Origin: Cyanobium sp. PCC 7001
GTDB lineage: Bacteria; Cyanobacteriota; Cyanobacteriia; PCC-6307; Cyanobiaceae
Assembly (NCBI RefSeq): GCF_000155635.1
Contig: NZ_DS990556.1
Span: forward strand, 248,001-312,000
DNA: 64,000 nucleotides
Direction of reading: 5' to 3'
Part shown: positions 1-7,924 of the stretch, piece by piece
Position numbering within the stretch: the stretch's first letter is position 1
How the letters are laid out: every line of letters starts with the position of its first letter
Translations under genes and position numbers: made by a program
Notes under the pieces: model-generated
Told to the model about the DNA's origin: nothing
The model's database searches: none
What the model saw: only the letters and a program-made list of their open reading frames with translations

Positions 1-935
1 CTGATGCCCGCCGGGCTCCAGGTGGCCCCGGAGGTGGTGGGTGGCGCCGCCAGCCGCCGGTAGCTGTTCACCGTGGGGTTGGTGAGGGCGCAGAGGGCCG
101 GGGCGTGCTCCAGCAGCCCCGCCAGGAACTGATAGGCCAGGGCGGAGAGGCCCAGCTCACCGGCGGGGTCGTGGAACAGGTTGATGCCGGCGCTGGCGGT
201 GCCCGGCGCTCCCCACAGCGACAGATGGGTGTGGCAGCCGTTGCCGGTGCGTTCGGCGAAGGGCTTGGCCATGAAGCTGGCCTTGAGCCCCTGCTGCTCC
301 GCCAGGGTCTTCACCATCACCTTGAAGAAGGCGTGCCGGTCCGCGGTGGTGAGGGCATCCGCGAACGTCCAGTTGACCTCGAACTGGCCGTTGGCGTCCT
401 CGTGGTCGGCCTGGTAGGGCCCCCATCCCAGCCCCTCCATCGCCTCCAGCAACAGACCGATCAGTCCGTAGCGGCGCATCAGGGCCAGCTGGTCGTAGCA
501 GGGTTTCTCCTGGTGGTCGGCCGGATCGGCGATGCCGCCGCCATCGGCGTCCAGCAGGAAAAACTCGGCCTCCACCCCGCTGCGCAGCTCGTAGCCCAGC
601 CCTGCGGCCCGCTCCAGCTGCCGGCGCAGCAGGCGGCGCGGGCACTGGGCCATCGGCGCCCCCTCCAGCACCAGCTCGGCCGCCACCCAGCCCACCTCCG
701 GTTGCCAGGGCAGGGGGGTGAGGCTGGCGGGATCGGGAATCGCCATCACGTCCCCATCGGCCGGGGAGAGATCCAGCCAGGCCGCGAAGCCGGCGAATCC
801 CGCCCCGTCGCGGGCCATGGTCGGGATCGCCGCGGCGGGCACGAGCTTGGCCCGCTGGATGCCGAACAGATCCGTGAACGAGATCAGCAGGAACTTGAGC
901 TGCAGGTCACGGGCCTGGCTGGTGAGATCGGACAT
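1..935 (-). CDS. GlnT-type (type III) glutamine synthetase homologue, 3' end cut by window edge
   Basis: The gene is read from an ATG at 933-935 and runs off the left edge; 311 codons are visible with no stop. Family features are the N-terminal beta-grasp start LLISFTDLFGIQRAKLVP, the metal-binding VEAEFF, the DHEDANGQFEV segment and NPTVNSYRR. It is a paralogue of the glutamine synthetase homologue at 7925-9310. Members of this family ligate ammonia or small amines to glutamate using ATP, so the exact amine cannot be read from sequence. It lies 35 bases after an alpha/beta hydrolase gene on the same strand and is probably the third gene of a desaturase-hydrolase-ligase unit. It may be a gamma-glutamyl-amine ligase rather than a true glutamine synthetase. 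Confidence 0.88.
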   Translation of the reverse strand, partial: MSDLTSQARDLQLKFLLISFTDLFGIQRAKLVPAAAIPTMARDGAGFAGFAAWLDLSPADGDVMAIPDPASLTPLPWQPEVGWVAAELVLEGAPMAQCPRRLLRRQLERAAGLGYELRSGVEAEFFLLDADGGGIADPADHQEKPCYDQLALMRRYGLIGLLLEAMEGLGWGPYQADHEDANGQFEVNWTFADALTTADRHAFFKVMVKTLAEQQGLKASFMAKPFAERTGNGCHTHLSLWGAPGTASAGINLFHDPAGELGLSALAYQFLAGLLEHAPALCALTNPTVNSYRRLAAPPTTSGATWSPAGI

Positions 936-970
936 GGAGACGGGTATCGAGGGGATCGGGGCTGGAGGGT

Positions 971-1960
971 TCAGGAGGCCAGCAGGCCATCCACGATGCG
1001 GCGCAGCTCCCGTTGCTCGGGCGCGCTGCTGTGGGGGTTGCCTGCCCGGTGGCCGAGCAGGGAGCGGATCAGGTGGAAGTCAGCGCCCGGGATCCGCTCG
1101 GCGTCGGCGGCCATGTCCTCCGGCGTGAAGTAGAGGTCGTGGTCGGCCGCCACCACGGCCGTGCGCGCCTGGATTCCGGCCAGGGTGGCGTCCAGATCGC
1201 CGCCCGCCGCCACGTCGTGGGCCAGCCAGGTGTCGAGCATGGCGATCAGATCGCGCGGATCGTGGCGGCGGTAGTGGGGCAGCCACTGCTCCTCCACGTG
1301 CTGCTCCACCGGCACATCCAGGCTTCGAAAGAAGGGCTGGCTGGCGGCCCAGCTCGCGTAGATCAGGGCATAGGTGCGCAGCCCCTGCTCCGGCGGCGCG
1401 TCGAAGCCCGCGCCGTTCCAGTGGCGATCGGCCGTGAGGGCCTGGCGCAGGCTGATCAGGAACAGGCGGTTGTGGGGCGAGGTGCGGGTAGTGCCGCACA
1501 CGCAGCAGATCCGCTCCACCCGTTCGGGGCTCTGCACCGCCCACTGGTAGGCCTGCTGGGCCCCCATCGACCAGCCGTGGATCAGGGCCGGCCGCTCCAC
1601 GCCGAACACCTCCGCCAGCAGCCGCTGCTGGGCGATCACGTTGTCGTGGTGCTGCACCACCCAGCCCTGTTCGGCCAGGCCCATGGCGCCGTGGCTGGGG
1701 CTGGAGGAGGCGCCGTTGCCGAACATGCCGGCGATAACTACCAGCCATCGGTCGGGATCGAAGATCGGACCCACCATCCAGGCCAGATCGGCCGGCCGGG
1801 CCCCGTAGGAGGTGGGCACAAGGATCAGGTTGGAGCGCTCAACGTTGAGCCGGCCGACGGCGGCATAGCGCAGCCGTGCCTCGGGAATCACCTGGCCGCA
1901 GGCCAGGGGAAAGGATCCCAGGGCCAAGTCCGCCTCGACCCTGGAGGCCGTGCTGGTCAT
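971..1960 (-). CDS. alpha/beta hydrolase, homoserine O-acetyltransferase-like
   Basis: A protein of 329 residues with the MetX-like alpha/beta hydrolase fold. The nucleophile elbow is HGWSMGAQQAYQWAV (GxSxG), the acid is in ADHDLYFTPED near residue 275 and the histidine is in LLGHRAGNP near residue 300. I start it at the ATG at 1958-1960, which overlaps the stop of the upstream desaturase by 4 bases (ATGA); a longer in-frame extension would lie entirely inside the desaturase gene. Substrate is unknown. Sequence alone does not separate an acyltransferase from a hydrolase, and nothing nearby points to methionine synthesis. The tight coupling suggests it works on the same compound as the desaturase and the following GlnT homologue. 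Confidence 0.85.
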   Translation of the reverse strand: MTSTASRVEADLALGSFPLACGQVIPEARLRYAAVGRLNVERSNLILVPTSYGARPADLAWMVGPIFDPDRWLVVIAGMFGNGASSSPSHGAMGLAEQGWVVQHHDNVIAQQRLLAEVFGVERPALIHGWSMGAQQAYQWAVQSPERVERICCVCGTTRTSPHNRLFLISLRQALTADRHWNGAGFDAPPEQGLRTYALIYASWAASQPFFRSLDVPVEQHVEEQWLPHYRRHDPRDLIAMLDTWLAHDVAAGGDLDATLAGIQARTAVVAADHDLYFTPEDMAADAERIPGADFHLIRSLLGHRAGNPHSSAPEQRELRRIVDGLLAS

Positions 1961-2874
1961 GCCGGCAGGGCCAGGGCCGGCAGGTCGCGCAGCAGCACGC
2001 GATGCACGGCGAGGTAGCCCGGGGCCAGGTGGCGCAGGTGGGGGGCGATCCGGCCGTGCGCCGCCGGCAGGGCGTGGAAGGGCAGCGACGGATAGAGATG
2101 GTGCTCGGCGTGGAAGGGCATGTTCCACATCAGCCAGCGCACTGGGGCCACCGTGAGGGTCGTGCGGGTGTTGGCCGTGCCGTCGCTGCTGAAGCTGCAG
2201 CCGCTGTGCTCCGCCAGCAGCACGAAGCGCAGGAAGGGCTGGCCCACCGCCAGGGGCAGCAGCCAGCTCCAGAACAGAAAGCCGTTGGCGTGGATGCAGG
2301 AGAGGAGCAGCACCACCCCGTACACCAGGAATTGCAGCCGCACCGAGCGGCGCACCTGGGGAATCACCTCGGGACTGAGGTAGGGCAGGTCGCTGAGGTC
2401 TCCCCAGAGCAACCGTGCGTAGCCCCGCAGCTTGCCGCTCCACCAGTTCCAGCCGCTGAGTTCGAGCAGGTAGCCCCCGAGGGAGGTGGGCACCGGATCC
2501 TCCAGCTCAGGATCGCGTCCGGGCTGGTGGGTGAAGCGGTGGTGCCACTGGTGGTAGCGCCGGTAGAAGGTGGCGTTGTAGAAGCTCAGCAGCCCCGCCA
2601 GCCAGGCCACCGCATCGTTGAGCGCCTTGCTGCGAAACGCCGTGCGGTGGCAGCACTCGTGCAGCGGAGCGAAGCAGGTGGCCAGGGCGATGCCGCTGAT
2701 CAGCAGACCGGTGAGACGCGCCGCCCAAGGCAGCCCGGGCTGGCGCCAGATCAGCCCCGCCAGCACGAGCGTGAGCAGATGGCTGAGGAGCCGCACCACG
2801 GCGGGGGCGGTGCTGAGGGTGTTGAGTTCGGCGAGGGCTGGGCGGTCGATCAGCCCGGTGCTGGAGGTGGCCAT
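1957..2874 (-). CDS. membrane-bound fatty acid desaturase family protein
   Basis: A 305-residue membrane di-iron enzyme. The three histidine boxes are visible: HECCH at 72-76, HQWHH at 108-112 and HAEHH at 255-259, with further likely ligands in AEHSGC. Hydrophobic segments lie near residues 30-48, 52-70, 88-100 and 183-212. The family uses O2 and reduced ferredoxin to desaturate or hydroxylate acyl chains or carotenoids. I chose the ATG at 2872-2874, giving a typical N-terminus; an in-frame ATG at 2931 would add 19 atypical residues. It is the first gene of a unit with the overlapping hydrolase gene. The substrate is not evident, and it is not obviously one of the standard DesA/B/C lipid desaturases. 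Confidence 0.85.
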   Translation of the reverse strand: MATSSTGLIDRPALAELNTLSTAPAVVRLLSHLLTLVLAGLIWRQPGLPWAARLTGLLISGIALATCFAPLHECCHRTAFRSKALNDAVAWLAGLLSFYNATFYRRYHQWHHRFTHQPGRDPELEDPVPTSLGGYLLELSGWNWWSGKLRGYARLLWGDLSDLPYLSPEVIPQVRRSVRLQFLVYGVVLLLSCIHANGFLFWSWLLPLAVGQPFLRFVLLAEHSGCSFSSDGTANTRTTLTVAPVRWLMWNMPFHAEHHLYPSLPFHALPAAHGRIAPHLRHLAPGYLAVHRVLLRDLPALALPA

Positions 2875-2963
2875 GGCAAGAGTCCAGCAGTCCGGAGGGC
2901 CGCCCTGCGGTAGGGGTTGAAACCACCCCATGGCGAGGGGCTGTGCAGGCGCACCGCCCTCCC

Positions 2964-2969
2964 TACAAT
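2964..2969 (+). promoter_or_regulatory. possible -10 element
   Basis: TACAAT, one mismatch from TATAAT, 28 bases before the ATG of the small gene at 2998. No convincing -35 is visible. It lies in the divergent gap between the desaturase and the small gene. Confidence 0.35.
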
Positions 2970-2997
2970 CAGAGTGTCCACAGTGAACACAATCCCC

Positions 2998-3198
2998 ATG
3001 GTCTGCGCCGAACAGGTTGCGCTCGACTCCCGGGCCGCCCAGGGCGGTGCCGATGTGCGCCGTCAGGTGCTGGTGGAGTCCCTGCGCCGCCGCTATGCCG
3101 ATGCCGTGGGCCGCGGCGATGCCGCCGCCAAGCAGGCCCTCTTCCAGGAAGGCGTGTACCTGAACGTTCCTCCCGAGCAGTTCGTGGACGCCAACTGA
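2998..3198 (+). CDS. small hypothetical protein (66 aa)
   Basis: A 66-residue soluble protein starting at the ATG at 2998-3000. It is charged and probably helical, with a segment rich in arginine and alanine (LVESLRRRYADAVGRGDAA) and a C-terminus ending in EQFVDAN. No motif that I recognise. It stands alone between the divergent desaturase and the TIM-barrel gene, with a plausible -10 box upstream, which favours a real gene over chance. No function can be assigned. Confidence 0.55.
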   Translation: MVCAEQVALDSRAAQGGADVRRQVLVESLRRRYADAVGRGDAAAKQALFQEGVYLNVPPEQFVDAN

Positions 3199-3295
3199 AC
3201 CGGCTCAGATCCCGGTTCCAAAGCCGGCTCCGGCCCTGGCTGCCCCAACGGTTCCACCTCCCCTGAGCGTCCTGCCATCCCAGCCTTCCGCTGCC

Positions 3296-4144
3296 GTGCT
3301 GCTGCACAGCCTCTGGGGGTTTCCTGGCGACCTGCAGCAGGCGATCCAGCGGGCGTCCACCGCTGGCTTCCACGGGCTTGAGGCCAACCTCCGGCATCCC
3401 GCCCTGGCGGGCCTGGAGCCCCCGGCCGTGGCCGCAGCCCTGGCCGCTTCGGCCATGCCCCTGGTGCTCGAGCTGGTCACCGGTGGCGACTACGTGCCCC
3501 GGCTTGCGCTGGGGCCGGAGGATCACCTCCACGAGCTGGAGCGGCTGCTGGCTGCATGCCCGGCCTTCGCCCCGCTCAAGGTGACCGTGATCACGGGCTG
3601 CGATGCCTGGAGCTGGCCGCAGCAGGAGTGGTTCTGGAGCAGGGCCGTCCCCCTGGCCGAGGCCTCCGGGCTGGCGGTGAGCTTCGAAACCCACCGTTCC
3701 CGCAGCCTCCACAACCCCTGGACCATCCAGCGCTTCCTGGATGCCTTCCCCGGCCTGCGGCTCACGGCGGACCTGAGCCACTGGTGCGTGGTGGCCGAGC
3801 GGCTGATGACGCCCGATCTGGCGCCCGTGGCGGCCATGGCCGGCCGGGTGGACCACATCCATGCCCGGGTGGGCCATCCCCAGGGCCCCTCGGTGGGCCA
3901 TCCCTTCGCGCCGGAGTGGGCCGAAGCCCTGGAGGCCCATCGCCGCTGCTGGCGGCTGTTCCGTTCCAGCCGCACCAACGGCGTCCTGCCTTTCACGATC
4001 ACGCCCGAATTCGGGCCGGATGGCTACCTGCCCGAACGCCCCTTCAGCCGCGAGCCGGTGGCCGATCTGCTGGAGATCAACACGGCCATGGCCCGTTGGA
4101 TCCAGGCGGGTGCTCTCGATGCAGAGGATGGGGATCAGCCGTGA
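3296..4144 (+). CDS. TIM-barrel sugar phosphate isomerase/epimerase family protein
   Basis: A 282-residue protein of the xylose-isomerase-like TIM-barrel family. Typical strand ends are LLHSLWGFPGDLQ at the start, GFHGLEANLR, SFETHRSRSLHNP, RLTADLSHWC and VDHIHARVGHPQG, which carry the His/Glu/Asp metal ligands of this family. The start is the GTG at 3296, the first codon in frame that allows the first beta strand; upstream codons offer no better choice. Substrate is unknown. Its last 68 bases overlap the 3' end of the Rieske oxygenase gene on the other strand. It sits between the two amine-related gene groups but is transcribed the other way, so a shared pathway is only possible. Confidence 0.8.
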   Translation: MLLHSLWGFPGDLQQAIQRASTAGFHGLEANLRHPALAGLEPPAVAAALAASAMPLVLELVTGGDYVPRLALGPEDHLHELERLLAACPAFAPLKVTVITGCDAWSWPQQEWFWSRAVPLAEASGLAVSFETHRSRSLHNPWTIQRFLDAFPGLRLTADLSHWCVVAERLMTPDLAPVAAMAGRVDHIHARVGHPQGPSVGHPFAPEWAEALEAHRRCWRLFRSSRTNGVLPFTITPEFGPDGYLPERPFSREPVADLLEINTAMARWIQAGALDAEDGDQP

Positions 4145-5165
4145 GGCCCATCACCGCGGCGTAGAGGCGCTGGTGCTGCAGCAGGCGCTGCTCCAACCGG
4201 TGCGGCGGGCCCGGCACCAGGCCGCTGCGGTAGCCCCGCTGGGCCGACTCCACCAGCCGGCGATCCTCCTCCAGGAACAGGAGCATGCTCTCCAGCCACT
4301 CGGCGGCCAGCGGTGCCTGCGCGGCCGTGCCCAGCAGCCACAGCTGCATGGCGCAGCGCTCGAGGGTGAGGGGCGGGAAGCTGATTACTGCCAGCCGGCC
4401 ATCGGGCCACACCAGCAGATGGGTCCAGGGGGCGAGCCCGAAGGTGAGGAAGTCGCCGCCCTCCATCGGGGTGGCCAGCAGGGAGCCGTGGCGGCTGAGG
4501 GCATGGCGGTAGTGCCGCACCGGTCCCTGCTCGCGGTGGAGCGTGCGGGGATGGGCGATGGCCACGTGGTAGTCGTCGAGGGTGTTGTCGTGGGCGATCT
4601 TCCAGTTGCAGGCCAGTTCGCGGCTGGTCTGGCCCAGCAGCTGCAGAGGCCGGGCCAGGGCTTCCCCCGCCTCCTGGAGCACCAGATCCAGCTGCTGCTC
4701 CAGGGGCAGGGGATCGGCGCCGATCGCCACCCAGATCAGCGGCCCGCTCGCGTGGCAGGCCAGCGGTTGGAGCGGCCAGTCGGCGCGGCAGAAGGGCTCG
4801 AGGAACTCCCCTTCCCGGGCCGCCGCCCGCAGCTGGCCGTCGAGGCCGTAGGTCCAGCCGTGATACGGGCACACCAGGCGCCGGCTGGGCTGGGCCGACC
4901 CGGCGGGATCCTGCAGGGCCACGCCGCGGTGCGGGCAGCGGTTGAGGAAGGCCCTCACCCCTTCACCGGGCGCATGGGTGAGCAGCACCGGCAGGTCCAG
5001 CAGCTCCAGCGCCAGGCTGTGGCCCTCCGGCAGGGCCGCCAGCGGCGCCACCGGATGCCAGAACCGTGGGGCGTAGCGCTCCCGCTCCTGCCGGGCGGTG
5101 GCAGCGCACGTGTAGAGGTGGGCCGGCAGGAAGCTGGCCGCGGCGGCCGCCGGGATGGGGCTCAT
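4077..5165 (-). CDS. Rieske non-heme iron oxygenase, alpha subunit type
   Basis: A 362-residue oxygenase. The Rieske 2Fe-2S ligands are C77-x-H79 in NRCPHRG and C99-x2-H102 in LVCPYHGW. The catalytic iron triad is H200 and H205 in DDYHVAIAH with D301 in LEEDRRLVESAQRG. The enzyme should hydroxylate or N/O-dealkylate a small substrate using O2 and ferredoxin electrons; no dedicated reductase is present here. The ATG at 5163-5165 overlaps the stop of the ABC ATPase gene (ATGA), making it the last gene of the guanidine operon. I infer, without proof, that it could act on an alkylated guanidine or amine delivered by the importer. Its 3' end overlaps the convergent TIM-barrel gene by 68 bases. Confidence 0.88.
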   Translation of the reverse strand: MSPIPAAAAASFLPAHLYTCAATARQERERYAPRFWHPVAPLAALPEGHSLALELLDLPVLLTHAPGEGVRAFLNRCPHRGVALQDPAGSAQPSRRLVCPYHGWTYGLDGQLRAAAREGEFLEPFCRADWPLQPLACHASGPLIWVAIGADPLPLEQQLDLVLQEAGEALARPLQLLGQTSRELACNWKIAHDNTLDDYHVAIAHPRTLHREQGPVRHYRHALSRHGSLLATPMEGGDFLTFGLAPWTHLLVWPDGRLAVISFPPLTLERCAMQLWLLGTAAQAPLAAEWLESMLLFLEEDRRLVESAQRGYRSGLVPGPPHRLEQRLLQHQRLYAAVMGLTADPHPLHREHPPGSNGPWPC

Positions 5166-5932
5166 GCCGCCAGGGACGGCTCGAGGCTGCGCAGGCACTG
5201 GGCCAGCTCCTCGCGCAGGGTCAGGAATTCGGGAGACACCCGCAGGTGGCCCATGTTGGAGTGGTCCAGATCCACCTGAACGCTGCGCACGATCCGCCCC
5301 GGACGCGGCGCCATGATGTGCACCCTCTGGGCCAGCAGCAGCGCCTCCTCCAGATCGTGGGTGATCAGCAGGGCCGAGAGGCCGGTGCGTTGCCAGAGCT
5401 TGTGCAGGAATTCCTGCATCGATTCACGGATCTGGAGGTCGAGGGCGCCGAAGGGTTCATCCAGCAGCAGCACCTTGGGCTGGGCCGCCAGGGCCCGGGC
5501 GATGGCCACCCGCTGCTGCATGCCGCCCGAGAGCTCCCGCGGCAGGCGCCGGGCCGCGTCGCCCAGGCCCACCACATCGAGGAAATAGCTGGTGCGCTCG
5601 CGGATCTCCCGCTTGGCCAGCCCCTGCAGCTCCATGCCGAAGGCCACGTTCTGGGCGGCGGTGAGCCACGGGTAGAGGCTGTACTTCTGGAACACCATGC
5701 CCCGATCGGAGCCCGGGCCCTTCACGCTATGGCCGTCCACGCTGATGGAGCCCAGCGTGGGCCGCTCCAGGCCGGCCACCAGCCGCATCACCGTGGATTT
5801 CCCCGAGCCTGAGCTGCCCACCAGGGCCACGAATTCACCGGTGTTCACCTCGAAGCTGATGCCCTCGAGCACGCACTTGGCGTTGCGGCCCACCCCGAAG
5901 ACCTTGGTGACGTTGTCGACGCTGAGATGCAT
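5162..5932 (-). CDS. ABC importer ATP-binding protein, nitrate/taurine (NrtD/SsuB) type
   Basis: A 256-residue ATPase with Walker A (GSSGSGKST), Q-loop (MVFQKYSLYPW), signature LSGGMQQR, Walker B (VLLLDEP) and switch histidine (LLITHDLEEAL). It energises the permease encoded 12 bases upstream. The gene order hydrolase, nickel chaperones, importer resembles the Synechocystis sll1077-sll1082 cluster, where the importer is linked to guanidine uptake; the substrate here is inferred from that context and from the upstream riboswitch. It overlaps the Rieske gene by 4 bases. Confidence 0.92.
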   Translation of the reverse strand: MHLSVDNVTKVFGVGRNAKCVLEGISFEVNTGEFVALVGSSGSGKSTVMRLVAGLERPTLGSISVDGHSVKGPGSDRGMVFQKYSLYPWLTAAQNVAFGMELQGLAKREIRERTSYFLDVVGLGDAARRLPRELSGGMQQRVAIARALAAQPKVLLLDEPFGALDLQIRESMQEFLHKLWQRTGLSALLITHDLEEALLLAQRVHIMAPRPGRIVRSVQVDLDHSNMGHLRVSPEFLTLREELAQCLRSLEPSLAA

Positions 5933-5944
5933 GGGAGTGAGGAG

Positions 5945-6772
5945 TCAGTTGGCCCAGCGGCAGGTGCGCCGCATCAGCAGGCGGAAGCCCAGATCGATCA
6001 GCAGGCCGATCAGCCCGATCACGATCAGGCCGAGGAAGATCTCATCGGTGCGCAGGAAGCGCTGGGCCAGGCTGATGCGCTTGCCGAGGCCTTCATTGGC
6101 CGCCACCAGTTCGGCCACGATCACCAGATTCCAGGCGGAGGCCATGTTGATCCGGTAGGTGTCGATCACCTGGGGGGTGATGCACGGGGTGATGACCCGC
6201 AGCAGCACCTGGGAGGTGCGGCCCCCCAGGGTGAGGGCCGTCTCTACCAGTTCGTTCGGCACGAACTTCACGGCATCCATGATCATCAGGGTGTTGAAGA
6301 ACAGGGTGCCGATGAAGATCAGCAGGATCTTCGGCAGTTCGCCCAGGCCGAAGTAGATGATCAGCAGCGGAATGAAGGCCGGCGCCGGCATGTAGCGGAT
6401 CAGGGCCATCAATGGCTCCAGCAGCCGGCAGATCACCGTGCTGGTGCCCATGGCGATGCCCAGAGGCAGGGCCACGGCGGCCGAGAGGGCAAAGCCCGCG
6501 AACACCCGGCCCACGCTGGCCACCAGGTCAGCCCAGAGCACCCCCTGGGCCGCCTGGCTCTGGCCGGCGGCGATCACCCCGGAGGGGCTGGGCAGGAAGA
6601 GCGGATCCACCAGGCCGGCGCTGGTGACCGCTGTCCAGAACACCACCACGGCGAGAACTCCCGCCAGCCCCAGCACCCAGGGGTGCTGGCCCAGGCGCTT
6701 CAGCCGCTCCGTTGCCGGGGCGGCGGCGGGCTGGGGCTCGATCGGTGGAGCCTTGCTGGCGGGAGAGGTCAT
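5945..6772 (-). CDS. ABC importer permease, nitrate/taurine (NrtB/SsuC) type
   Basis: A 275-residue inner-membrane protein with about six hydrophobic segments after a cytoplasmic N-terminus. The family EAA-like coupling segment is visible around ETALTLGGRTSQVLLRVITP. It sits 20 bases after the binding-protein gene and 12 bases before the ATPase gene, so the three form one importer. Guanidine or a guanidine derivative is the inferred cargo because the operon is headed by a guanidine-I riboswitch. Confidence 0.92.
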   Translation of the reverse strand: MTSPASKAPPIEPQPAAAPATERLKRLGQHPWVLGLAGVLAVVVFWTAVTSAGLVDPLFLPSPSGVIAAGQSQAAQGVLWADLVASVGRVFAGFALSAAVALPLGIAMGTSTVICRLLEPLMALIRYMPAPAFIPLLIIYFGLGELPKILLIFIGTLFFNTLMIMDAVKFVPNELVETALTLGGRTSQVLLRVITPCITPQVIDTYRINMASAWNLVIVAELVAANEGLGKRISLAQRFLRTDEIFLGLIVIGLIGLLIDLGFRLLMRRTCRWAN

Positions 6773-6792
6773 GGTGGTGGGTGTCCCTCAGC

Positions 6793-7812
6793 TCACTTCG
6801 CCGCTTTGACGAAGGTGTCCACGAACAGCCCGTCCAGCTTTGGTGGCGTCTTGGCGAGACCCACGTTCTGCAGGAAGGCGCTGATCTCGCCGGCCGCGTA
6901 GGGCAGTGAGGACATCGTGGTGCCCGGCTCCAGCGCCTTGATGTTGTCCTCGAGGCTGAAGATCGTGGTGCCGGCGTTGTACTCCTTGTACTCCTCCTCG
7001 CTCACTCCGGCCCGCTGGCTCATGATCGCCAGCGAGGGGCCTGGATTCGCCTCGATCTCGCCCAGGGTGGCGAACCAGGCATCCACGAGTTTCTGCACCT
7101 TCTCGGGGTTCTCGGCCACGAAGTCGGTGCGGCACACCAGGTGGTCGCTGATGGCGCCCGGGAATTCCTTCGAGGAGAAGAGGGTGGCGCTGCCGGGGCG
7201 CTTGAGGGCCTGGGTGGTGAAGGGGGCGAACACACCCACCGCATCCACCTGACCGGCCACGAAAGCCGCCGCTGCGGCGCCGGTTTCCAGGGGCACGAAG
7301 GTGATGTCATCGGCGGTGAGGCCGGCCTGCCTCAGGCCCAGCAGCAGCAGGTAGTGATCCACCGTGCCCTCCTCGGCGGCCACCTTCTTGCCCTTCAGAT
7401 CGGCAATGCTGGTGATGCCTTCAGCGGCGATGATCTGGTCATTGCCGGTGGAGTTGTCGTTGGTGAGCACCACCTGCAGATCGGCGCCACCGGCGATCGA
7501 GCTGATGGTGTCGTTGAGGGTCTGGCTGTTGCAGTCCAGCTGGCCGGCGTTGAGGGCGTTGATCGAATCGAGATAGCCGTCGAACCACTGCAGGGTCACC
7601 GGGATGCCGAACAGGCCCTTCTCCTCGGTGACCTTCCAGGGGATCCAGCCCGGCCAGGCGCTGTAGCCGACGCGCACGGGCGTGTCGGAGCCTCCGCCAC
7701 CCTGCTGGCCGCAGGCGGAGAGGATGCCGGCGCCCAGGCCCAGCAGCAGCAGGCTGGCCAGCAGGCGCTGGCGTTGACGGGGCTTTCGGGGAGTGGTTCG
7801 GGGTGTGGTCAT
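6793..7812 (-). CDS. ABC importer substrate-binding lipoprotein (likely guanidine)
   Basis: A 339-residue periplasmic binding protein of the NMT1/SsuA-like family. The N-terminus has a basic stretch, a leucine-rich core and the lipobox LSAC with the lipidated Cys at residue 34, followed by a Gly-rich linker. The mature part begins TPVRVGYSAWPGWIPW, typical of nitrate/taurine-like binding proteins. The start is the ATG at 7810-7812; the longer open frame has no signal peptide. The preceding 112-base gap (7813-7924) is GC-rich, with a GCCGG/CCGGC hairpin that might tune expression between the enzyme and transporter parts of the operon. Guanidine as ligand is inferred from context. Confidence 0.92.
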   Translation of the reverse strand: MTTPRTTPRKPRQRQRLLASLLLLGLGAGILSACGQQGGGGSDTPVRVGYSAWPGWIPWKVTEEKGLFGIPVTLQWFDGYLDSINALNAGQLDCNSQTLNDTISSIAGGADLQVVLTNDNSTGNDQIIAAEGITSIADLKGKKVAAEEGTVDHYLLLLGLRQAGLTADDITFVPLETGAAAAAFVAGQVDAVGVFAPFTTQALKRPGSATLFSSKEFPGAISDHLVCRTDFVAENPEKVQKLVDAWFATLGEIEANPGPSLAIMSQRAGVSEEEYKEYNAGTTIFSLEDNIKALEPGTTMSSLPYAAGEISAFLQNVGLAKTPPKLDGLFVDTFVKAAK

Positions 7813-7924
7813 GGAAGGGTTCGGTGGGTGAAGAGGTGGATGGCGATCCGGCCACGCCGGGGGGGCCGGCGCAGCCGCAGGGGGCTCAGGGGGGGATGGA
7901 GCGCCGGATGGGGTGGTCCATGGT

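Noticed and set aside
105-1133. Long plus-strand open frames over the GlnT and hydrolase genes
   Set aside because: They are shadow frames of GC-rich minus-strand genes; low-complexity composition with Arg/Gly/Gln runs and no domain.
2910-2923. NtcA-like box before the desaturase (GTT-N8-TAC on the minus strand)
   Set aside because: One half-site base is wrong and no suitable -10 at 22 bases is seen; far weaker than the site at 11803-11816.
2969-3940. A 323-codon minus-strand frame over the small gene and TIM-barrel gene
   Set aside because: The plus-strand TIM-barrel protein has clear family motifs; the minus frame is a repetitive shadow.
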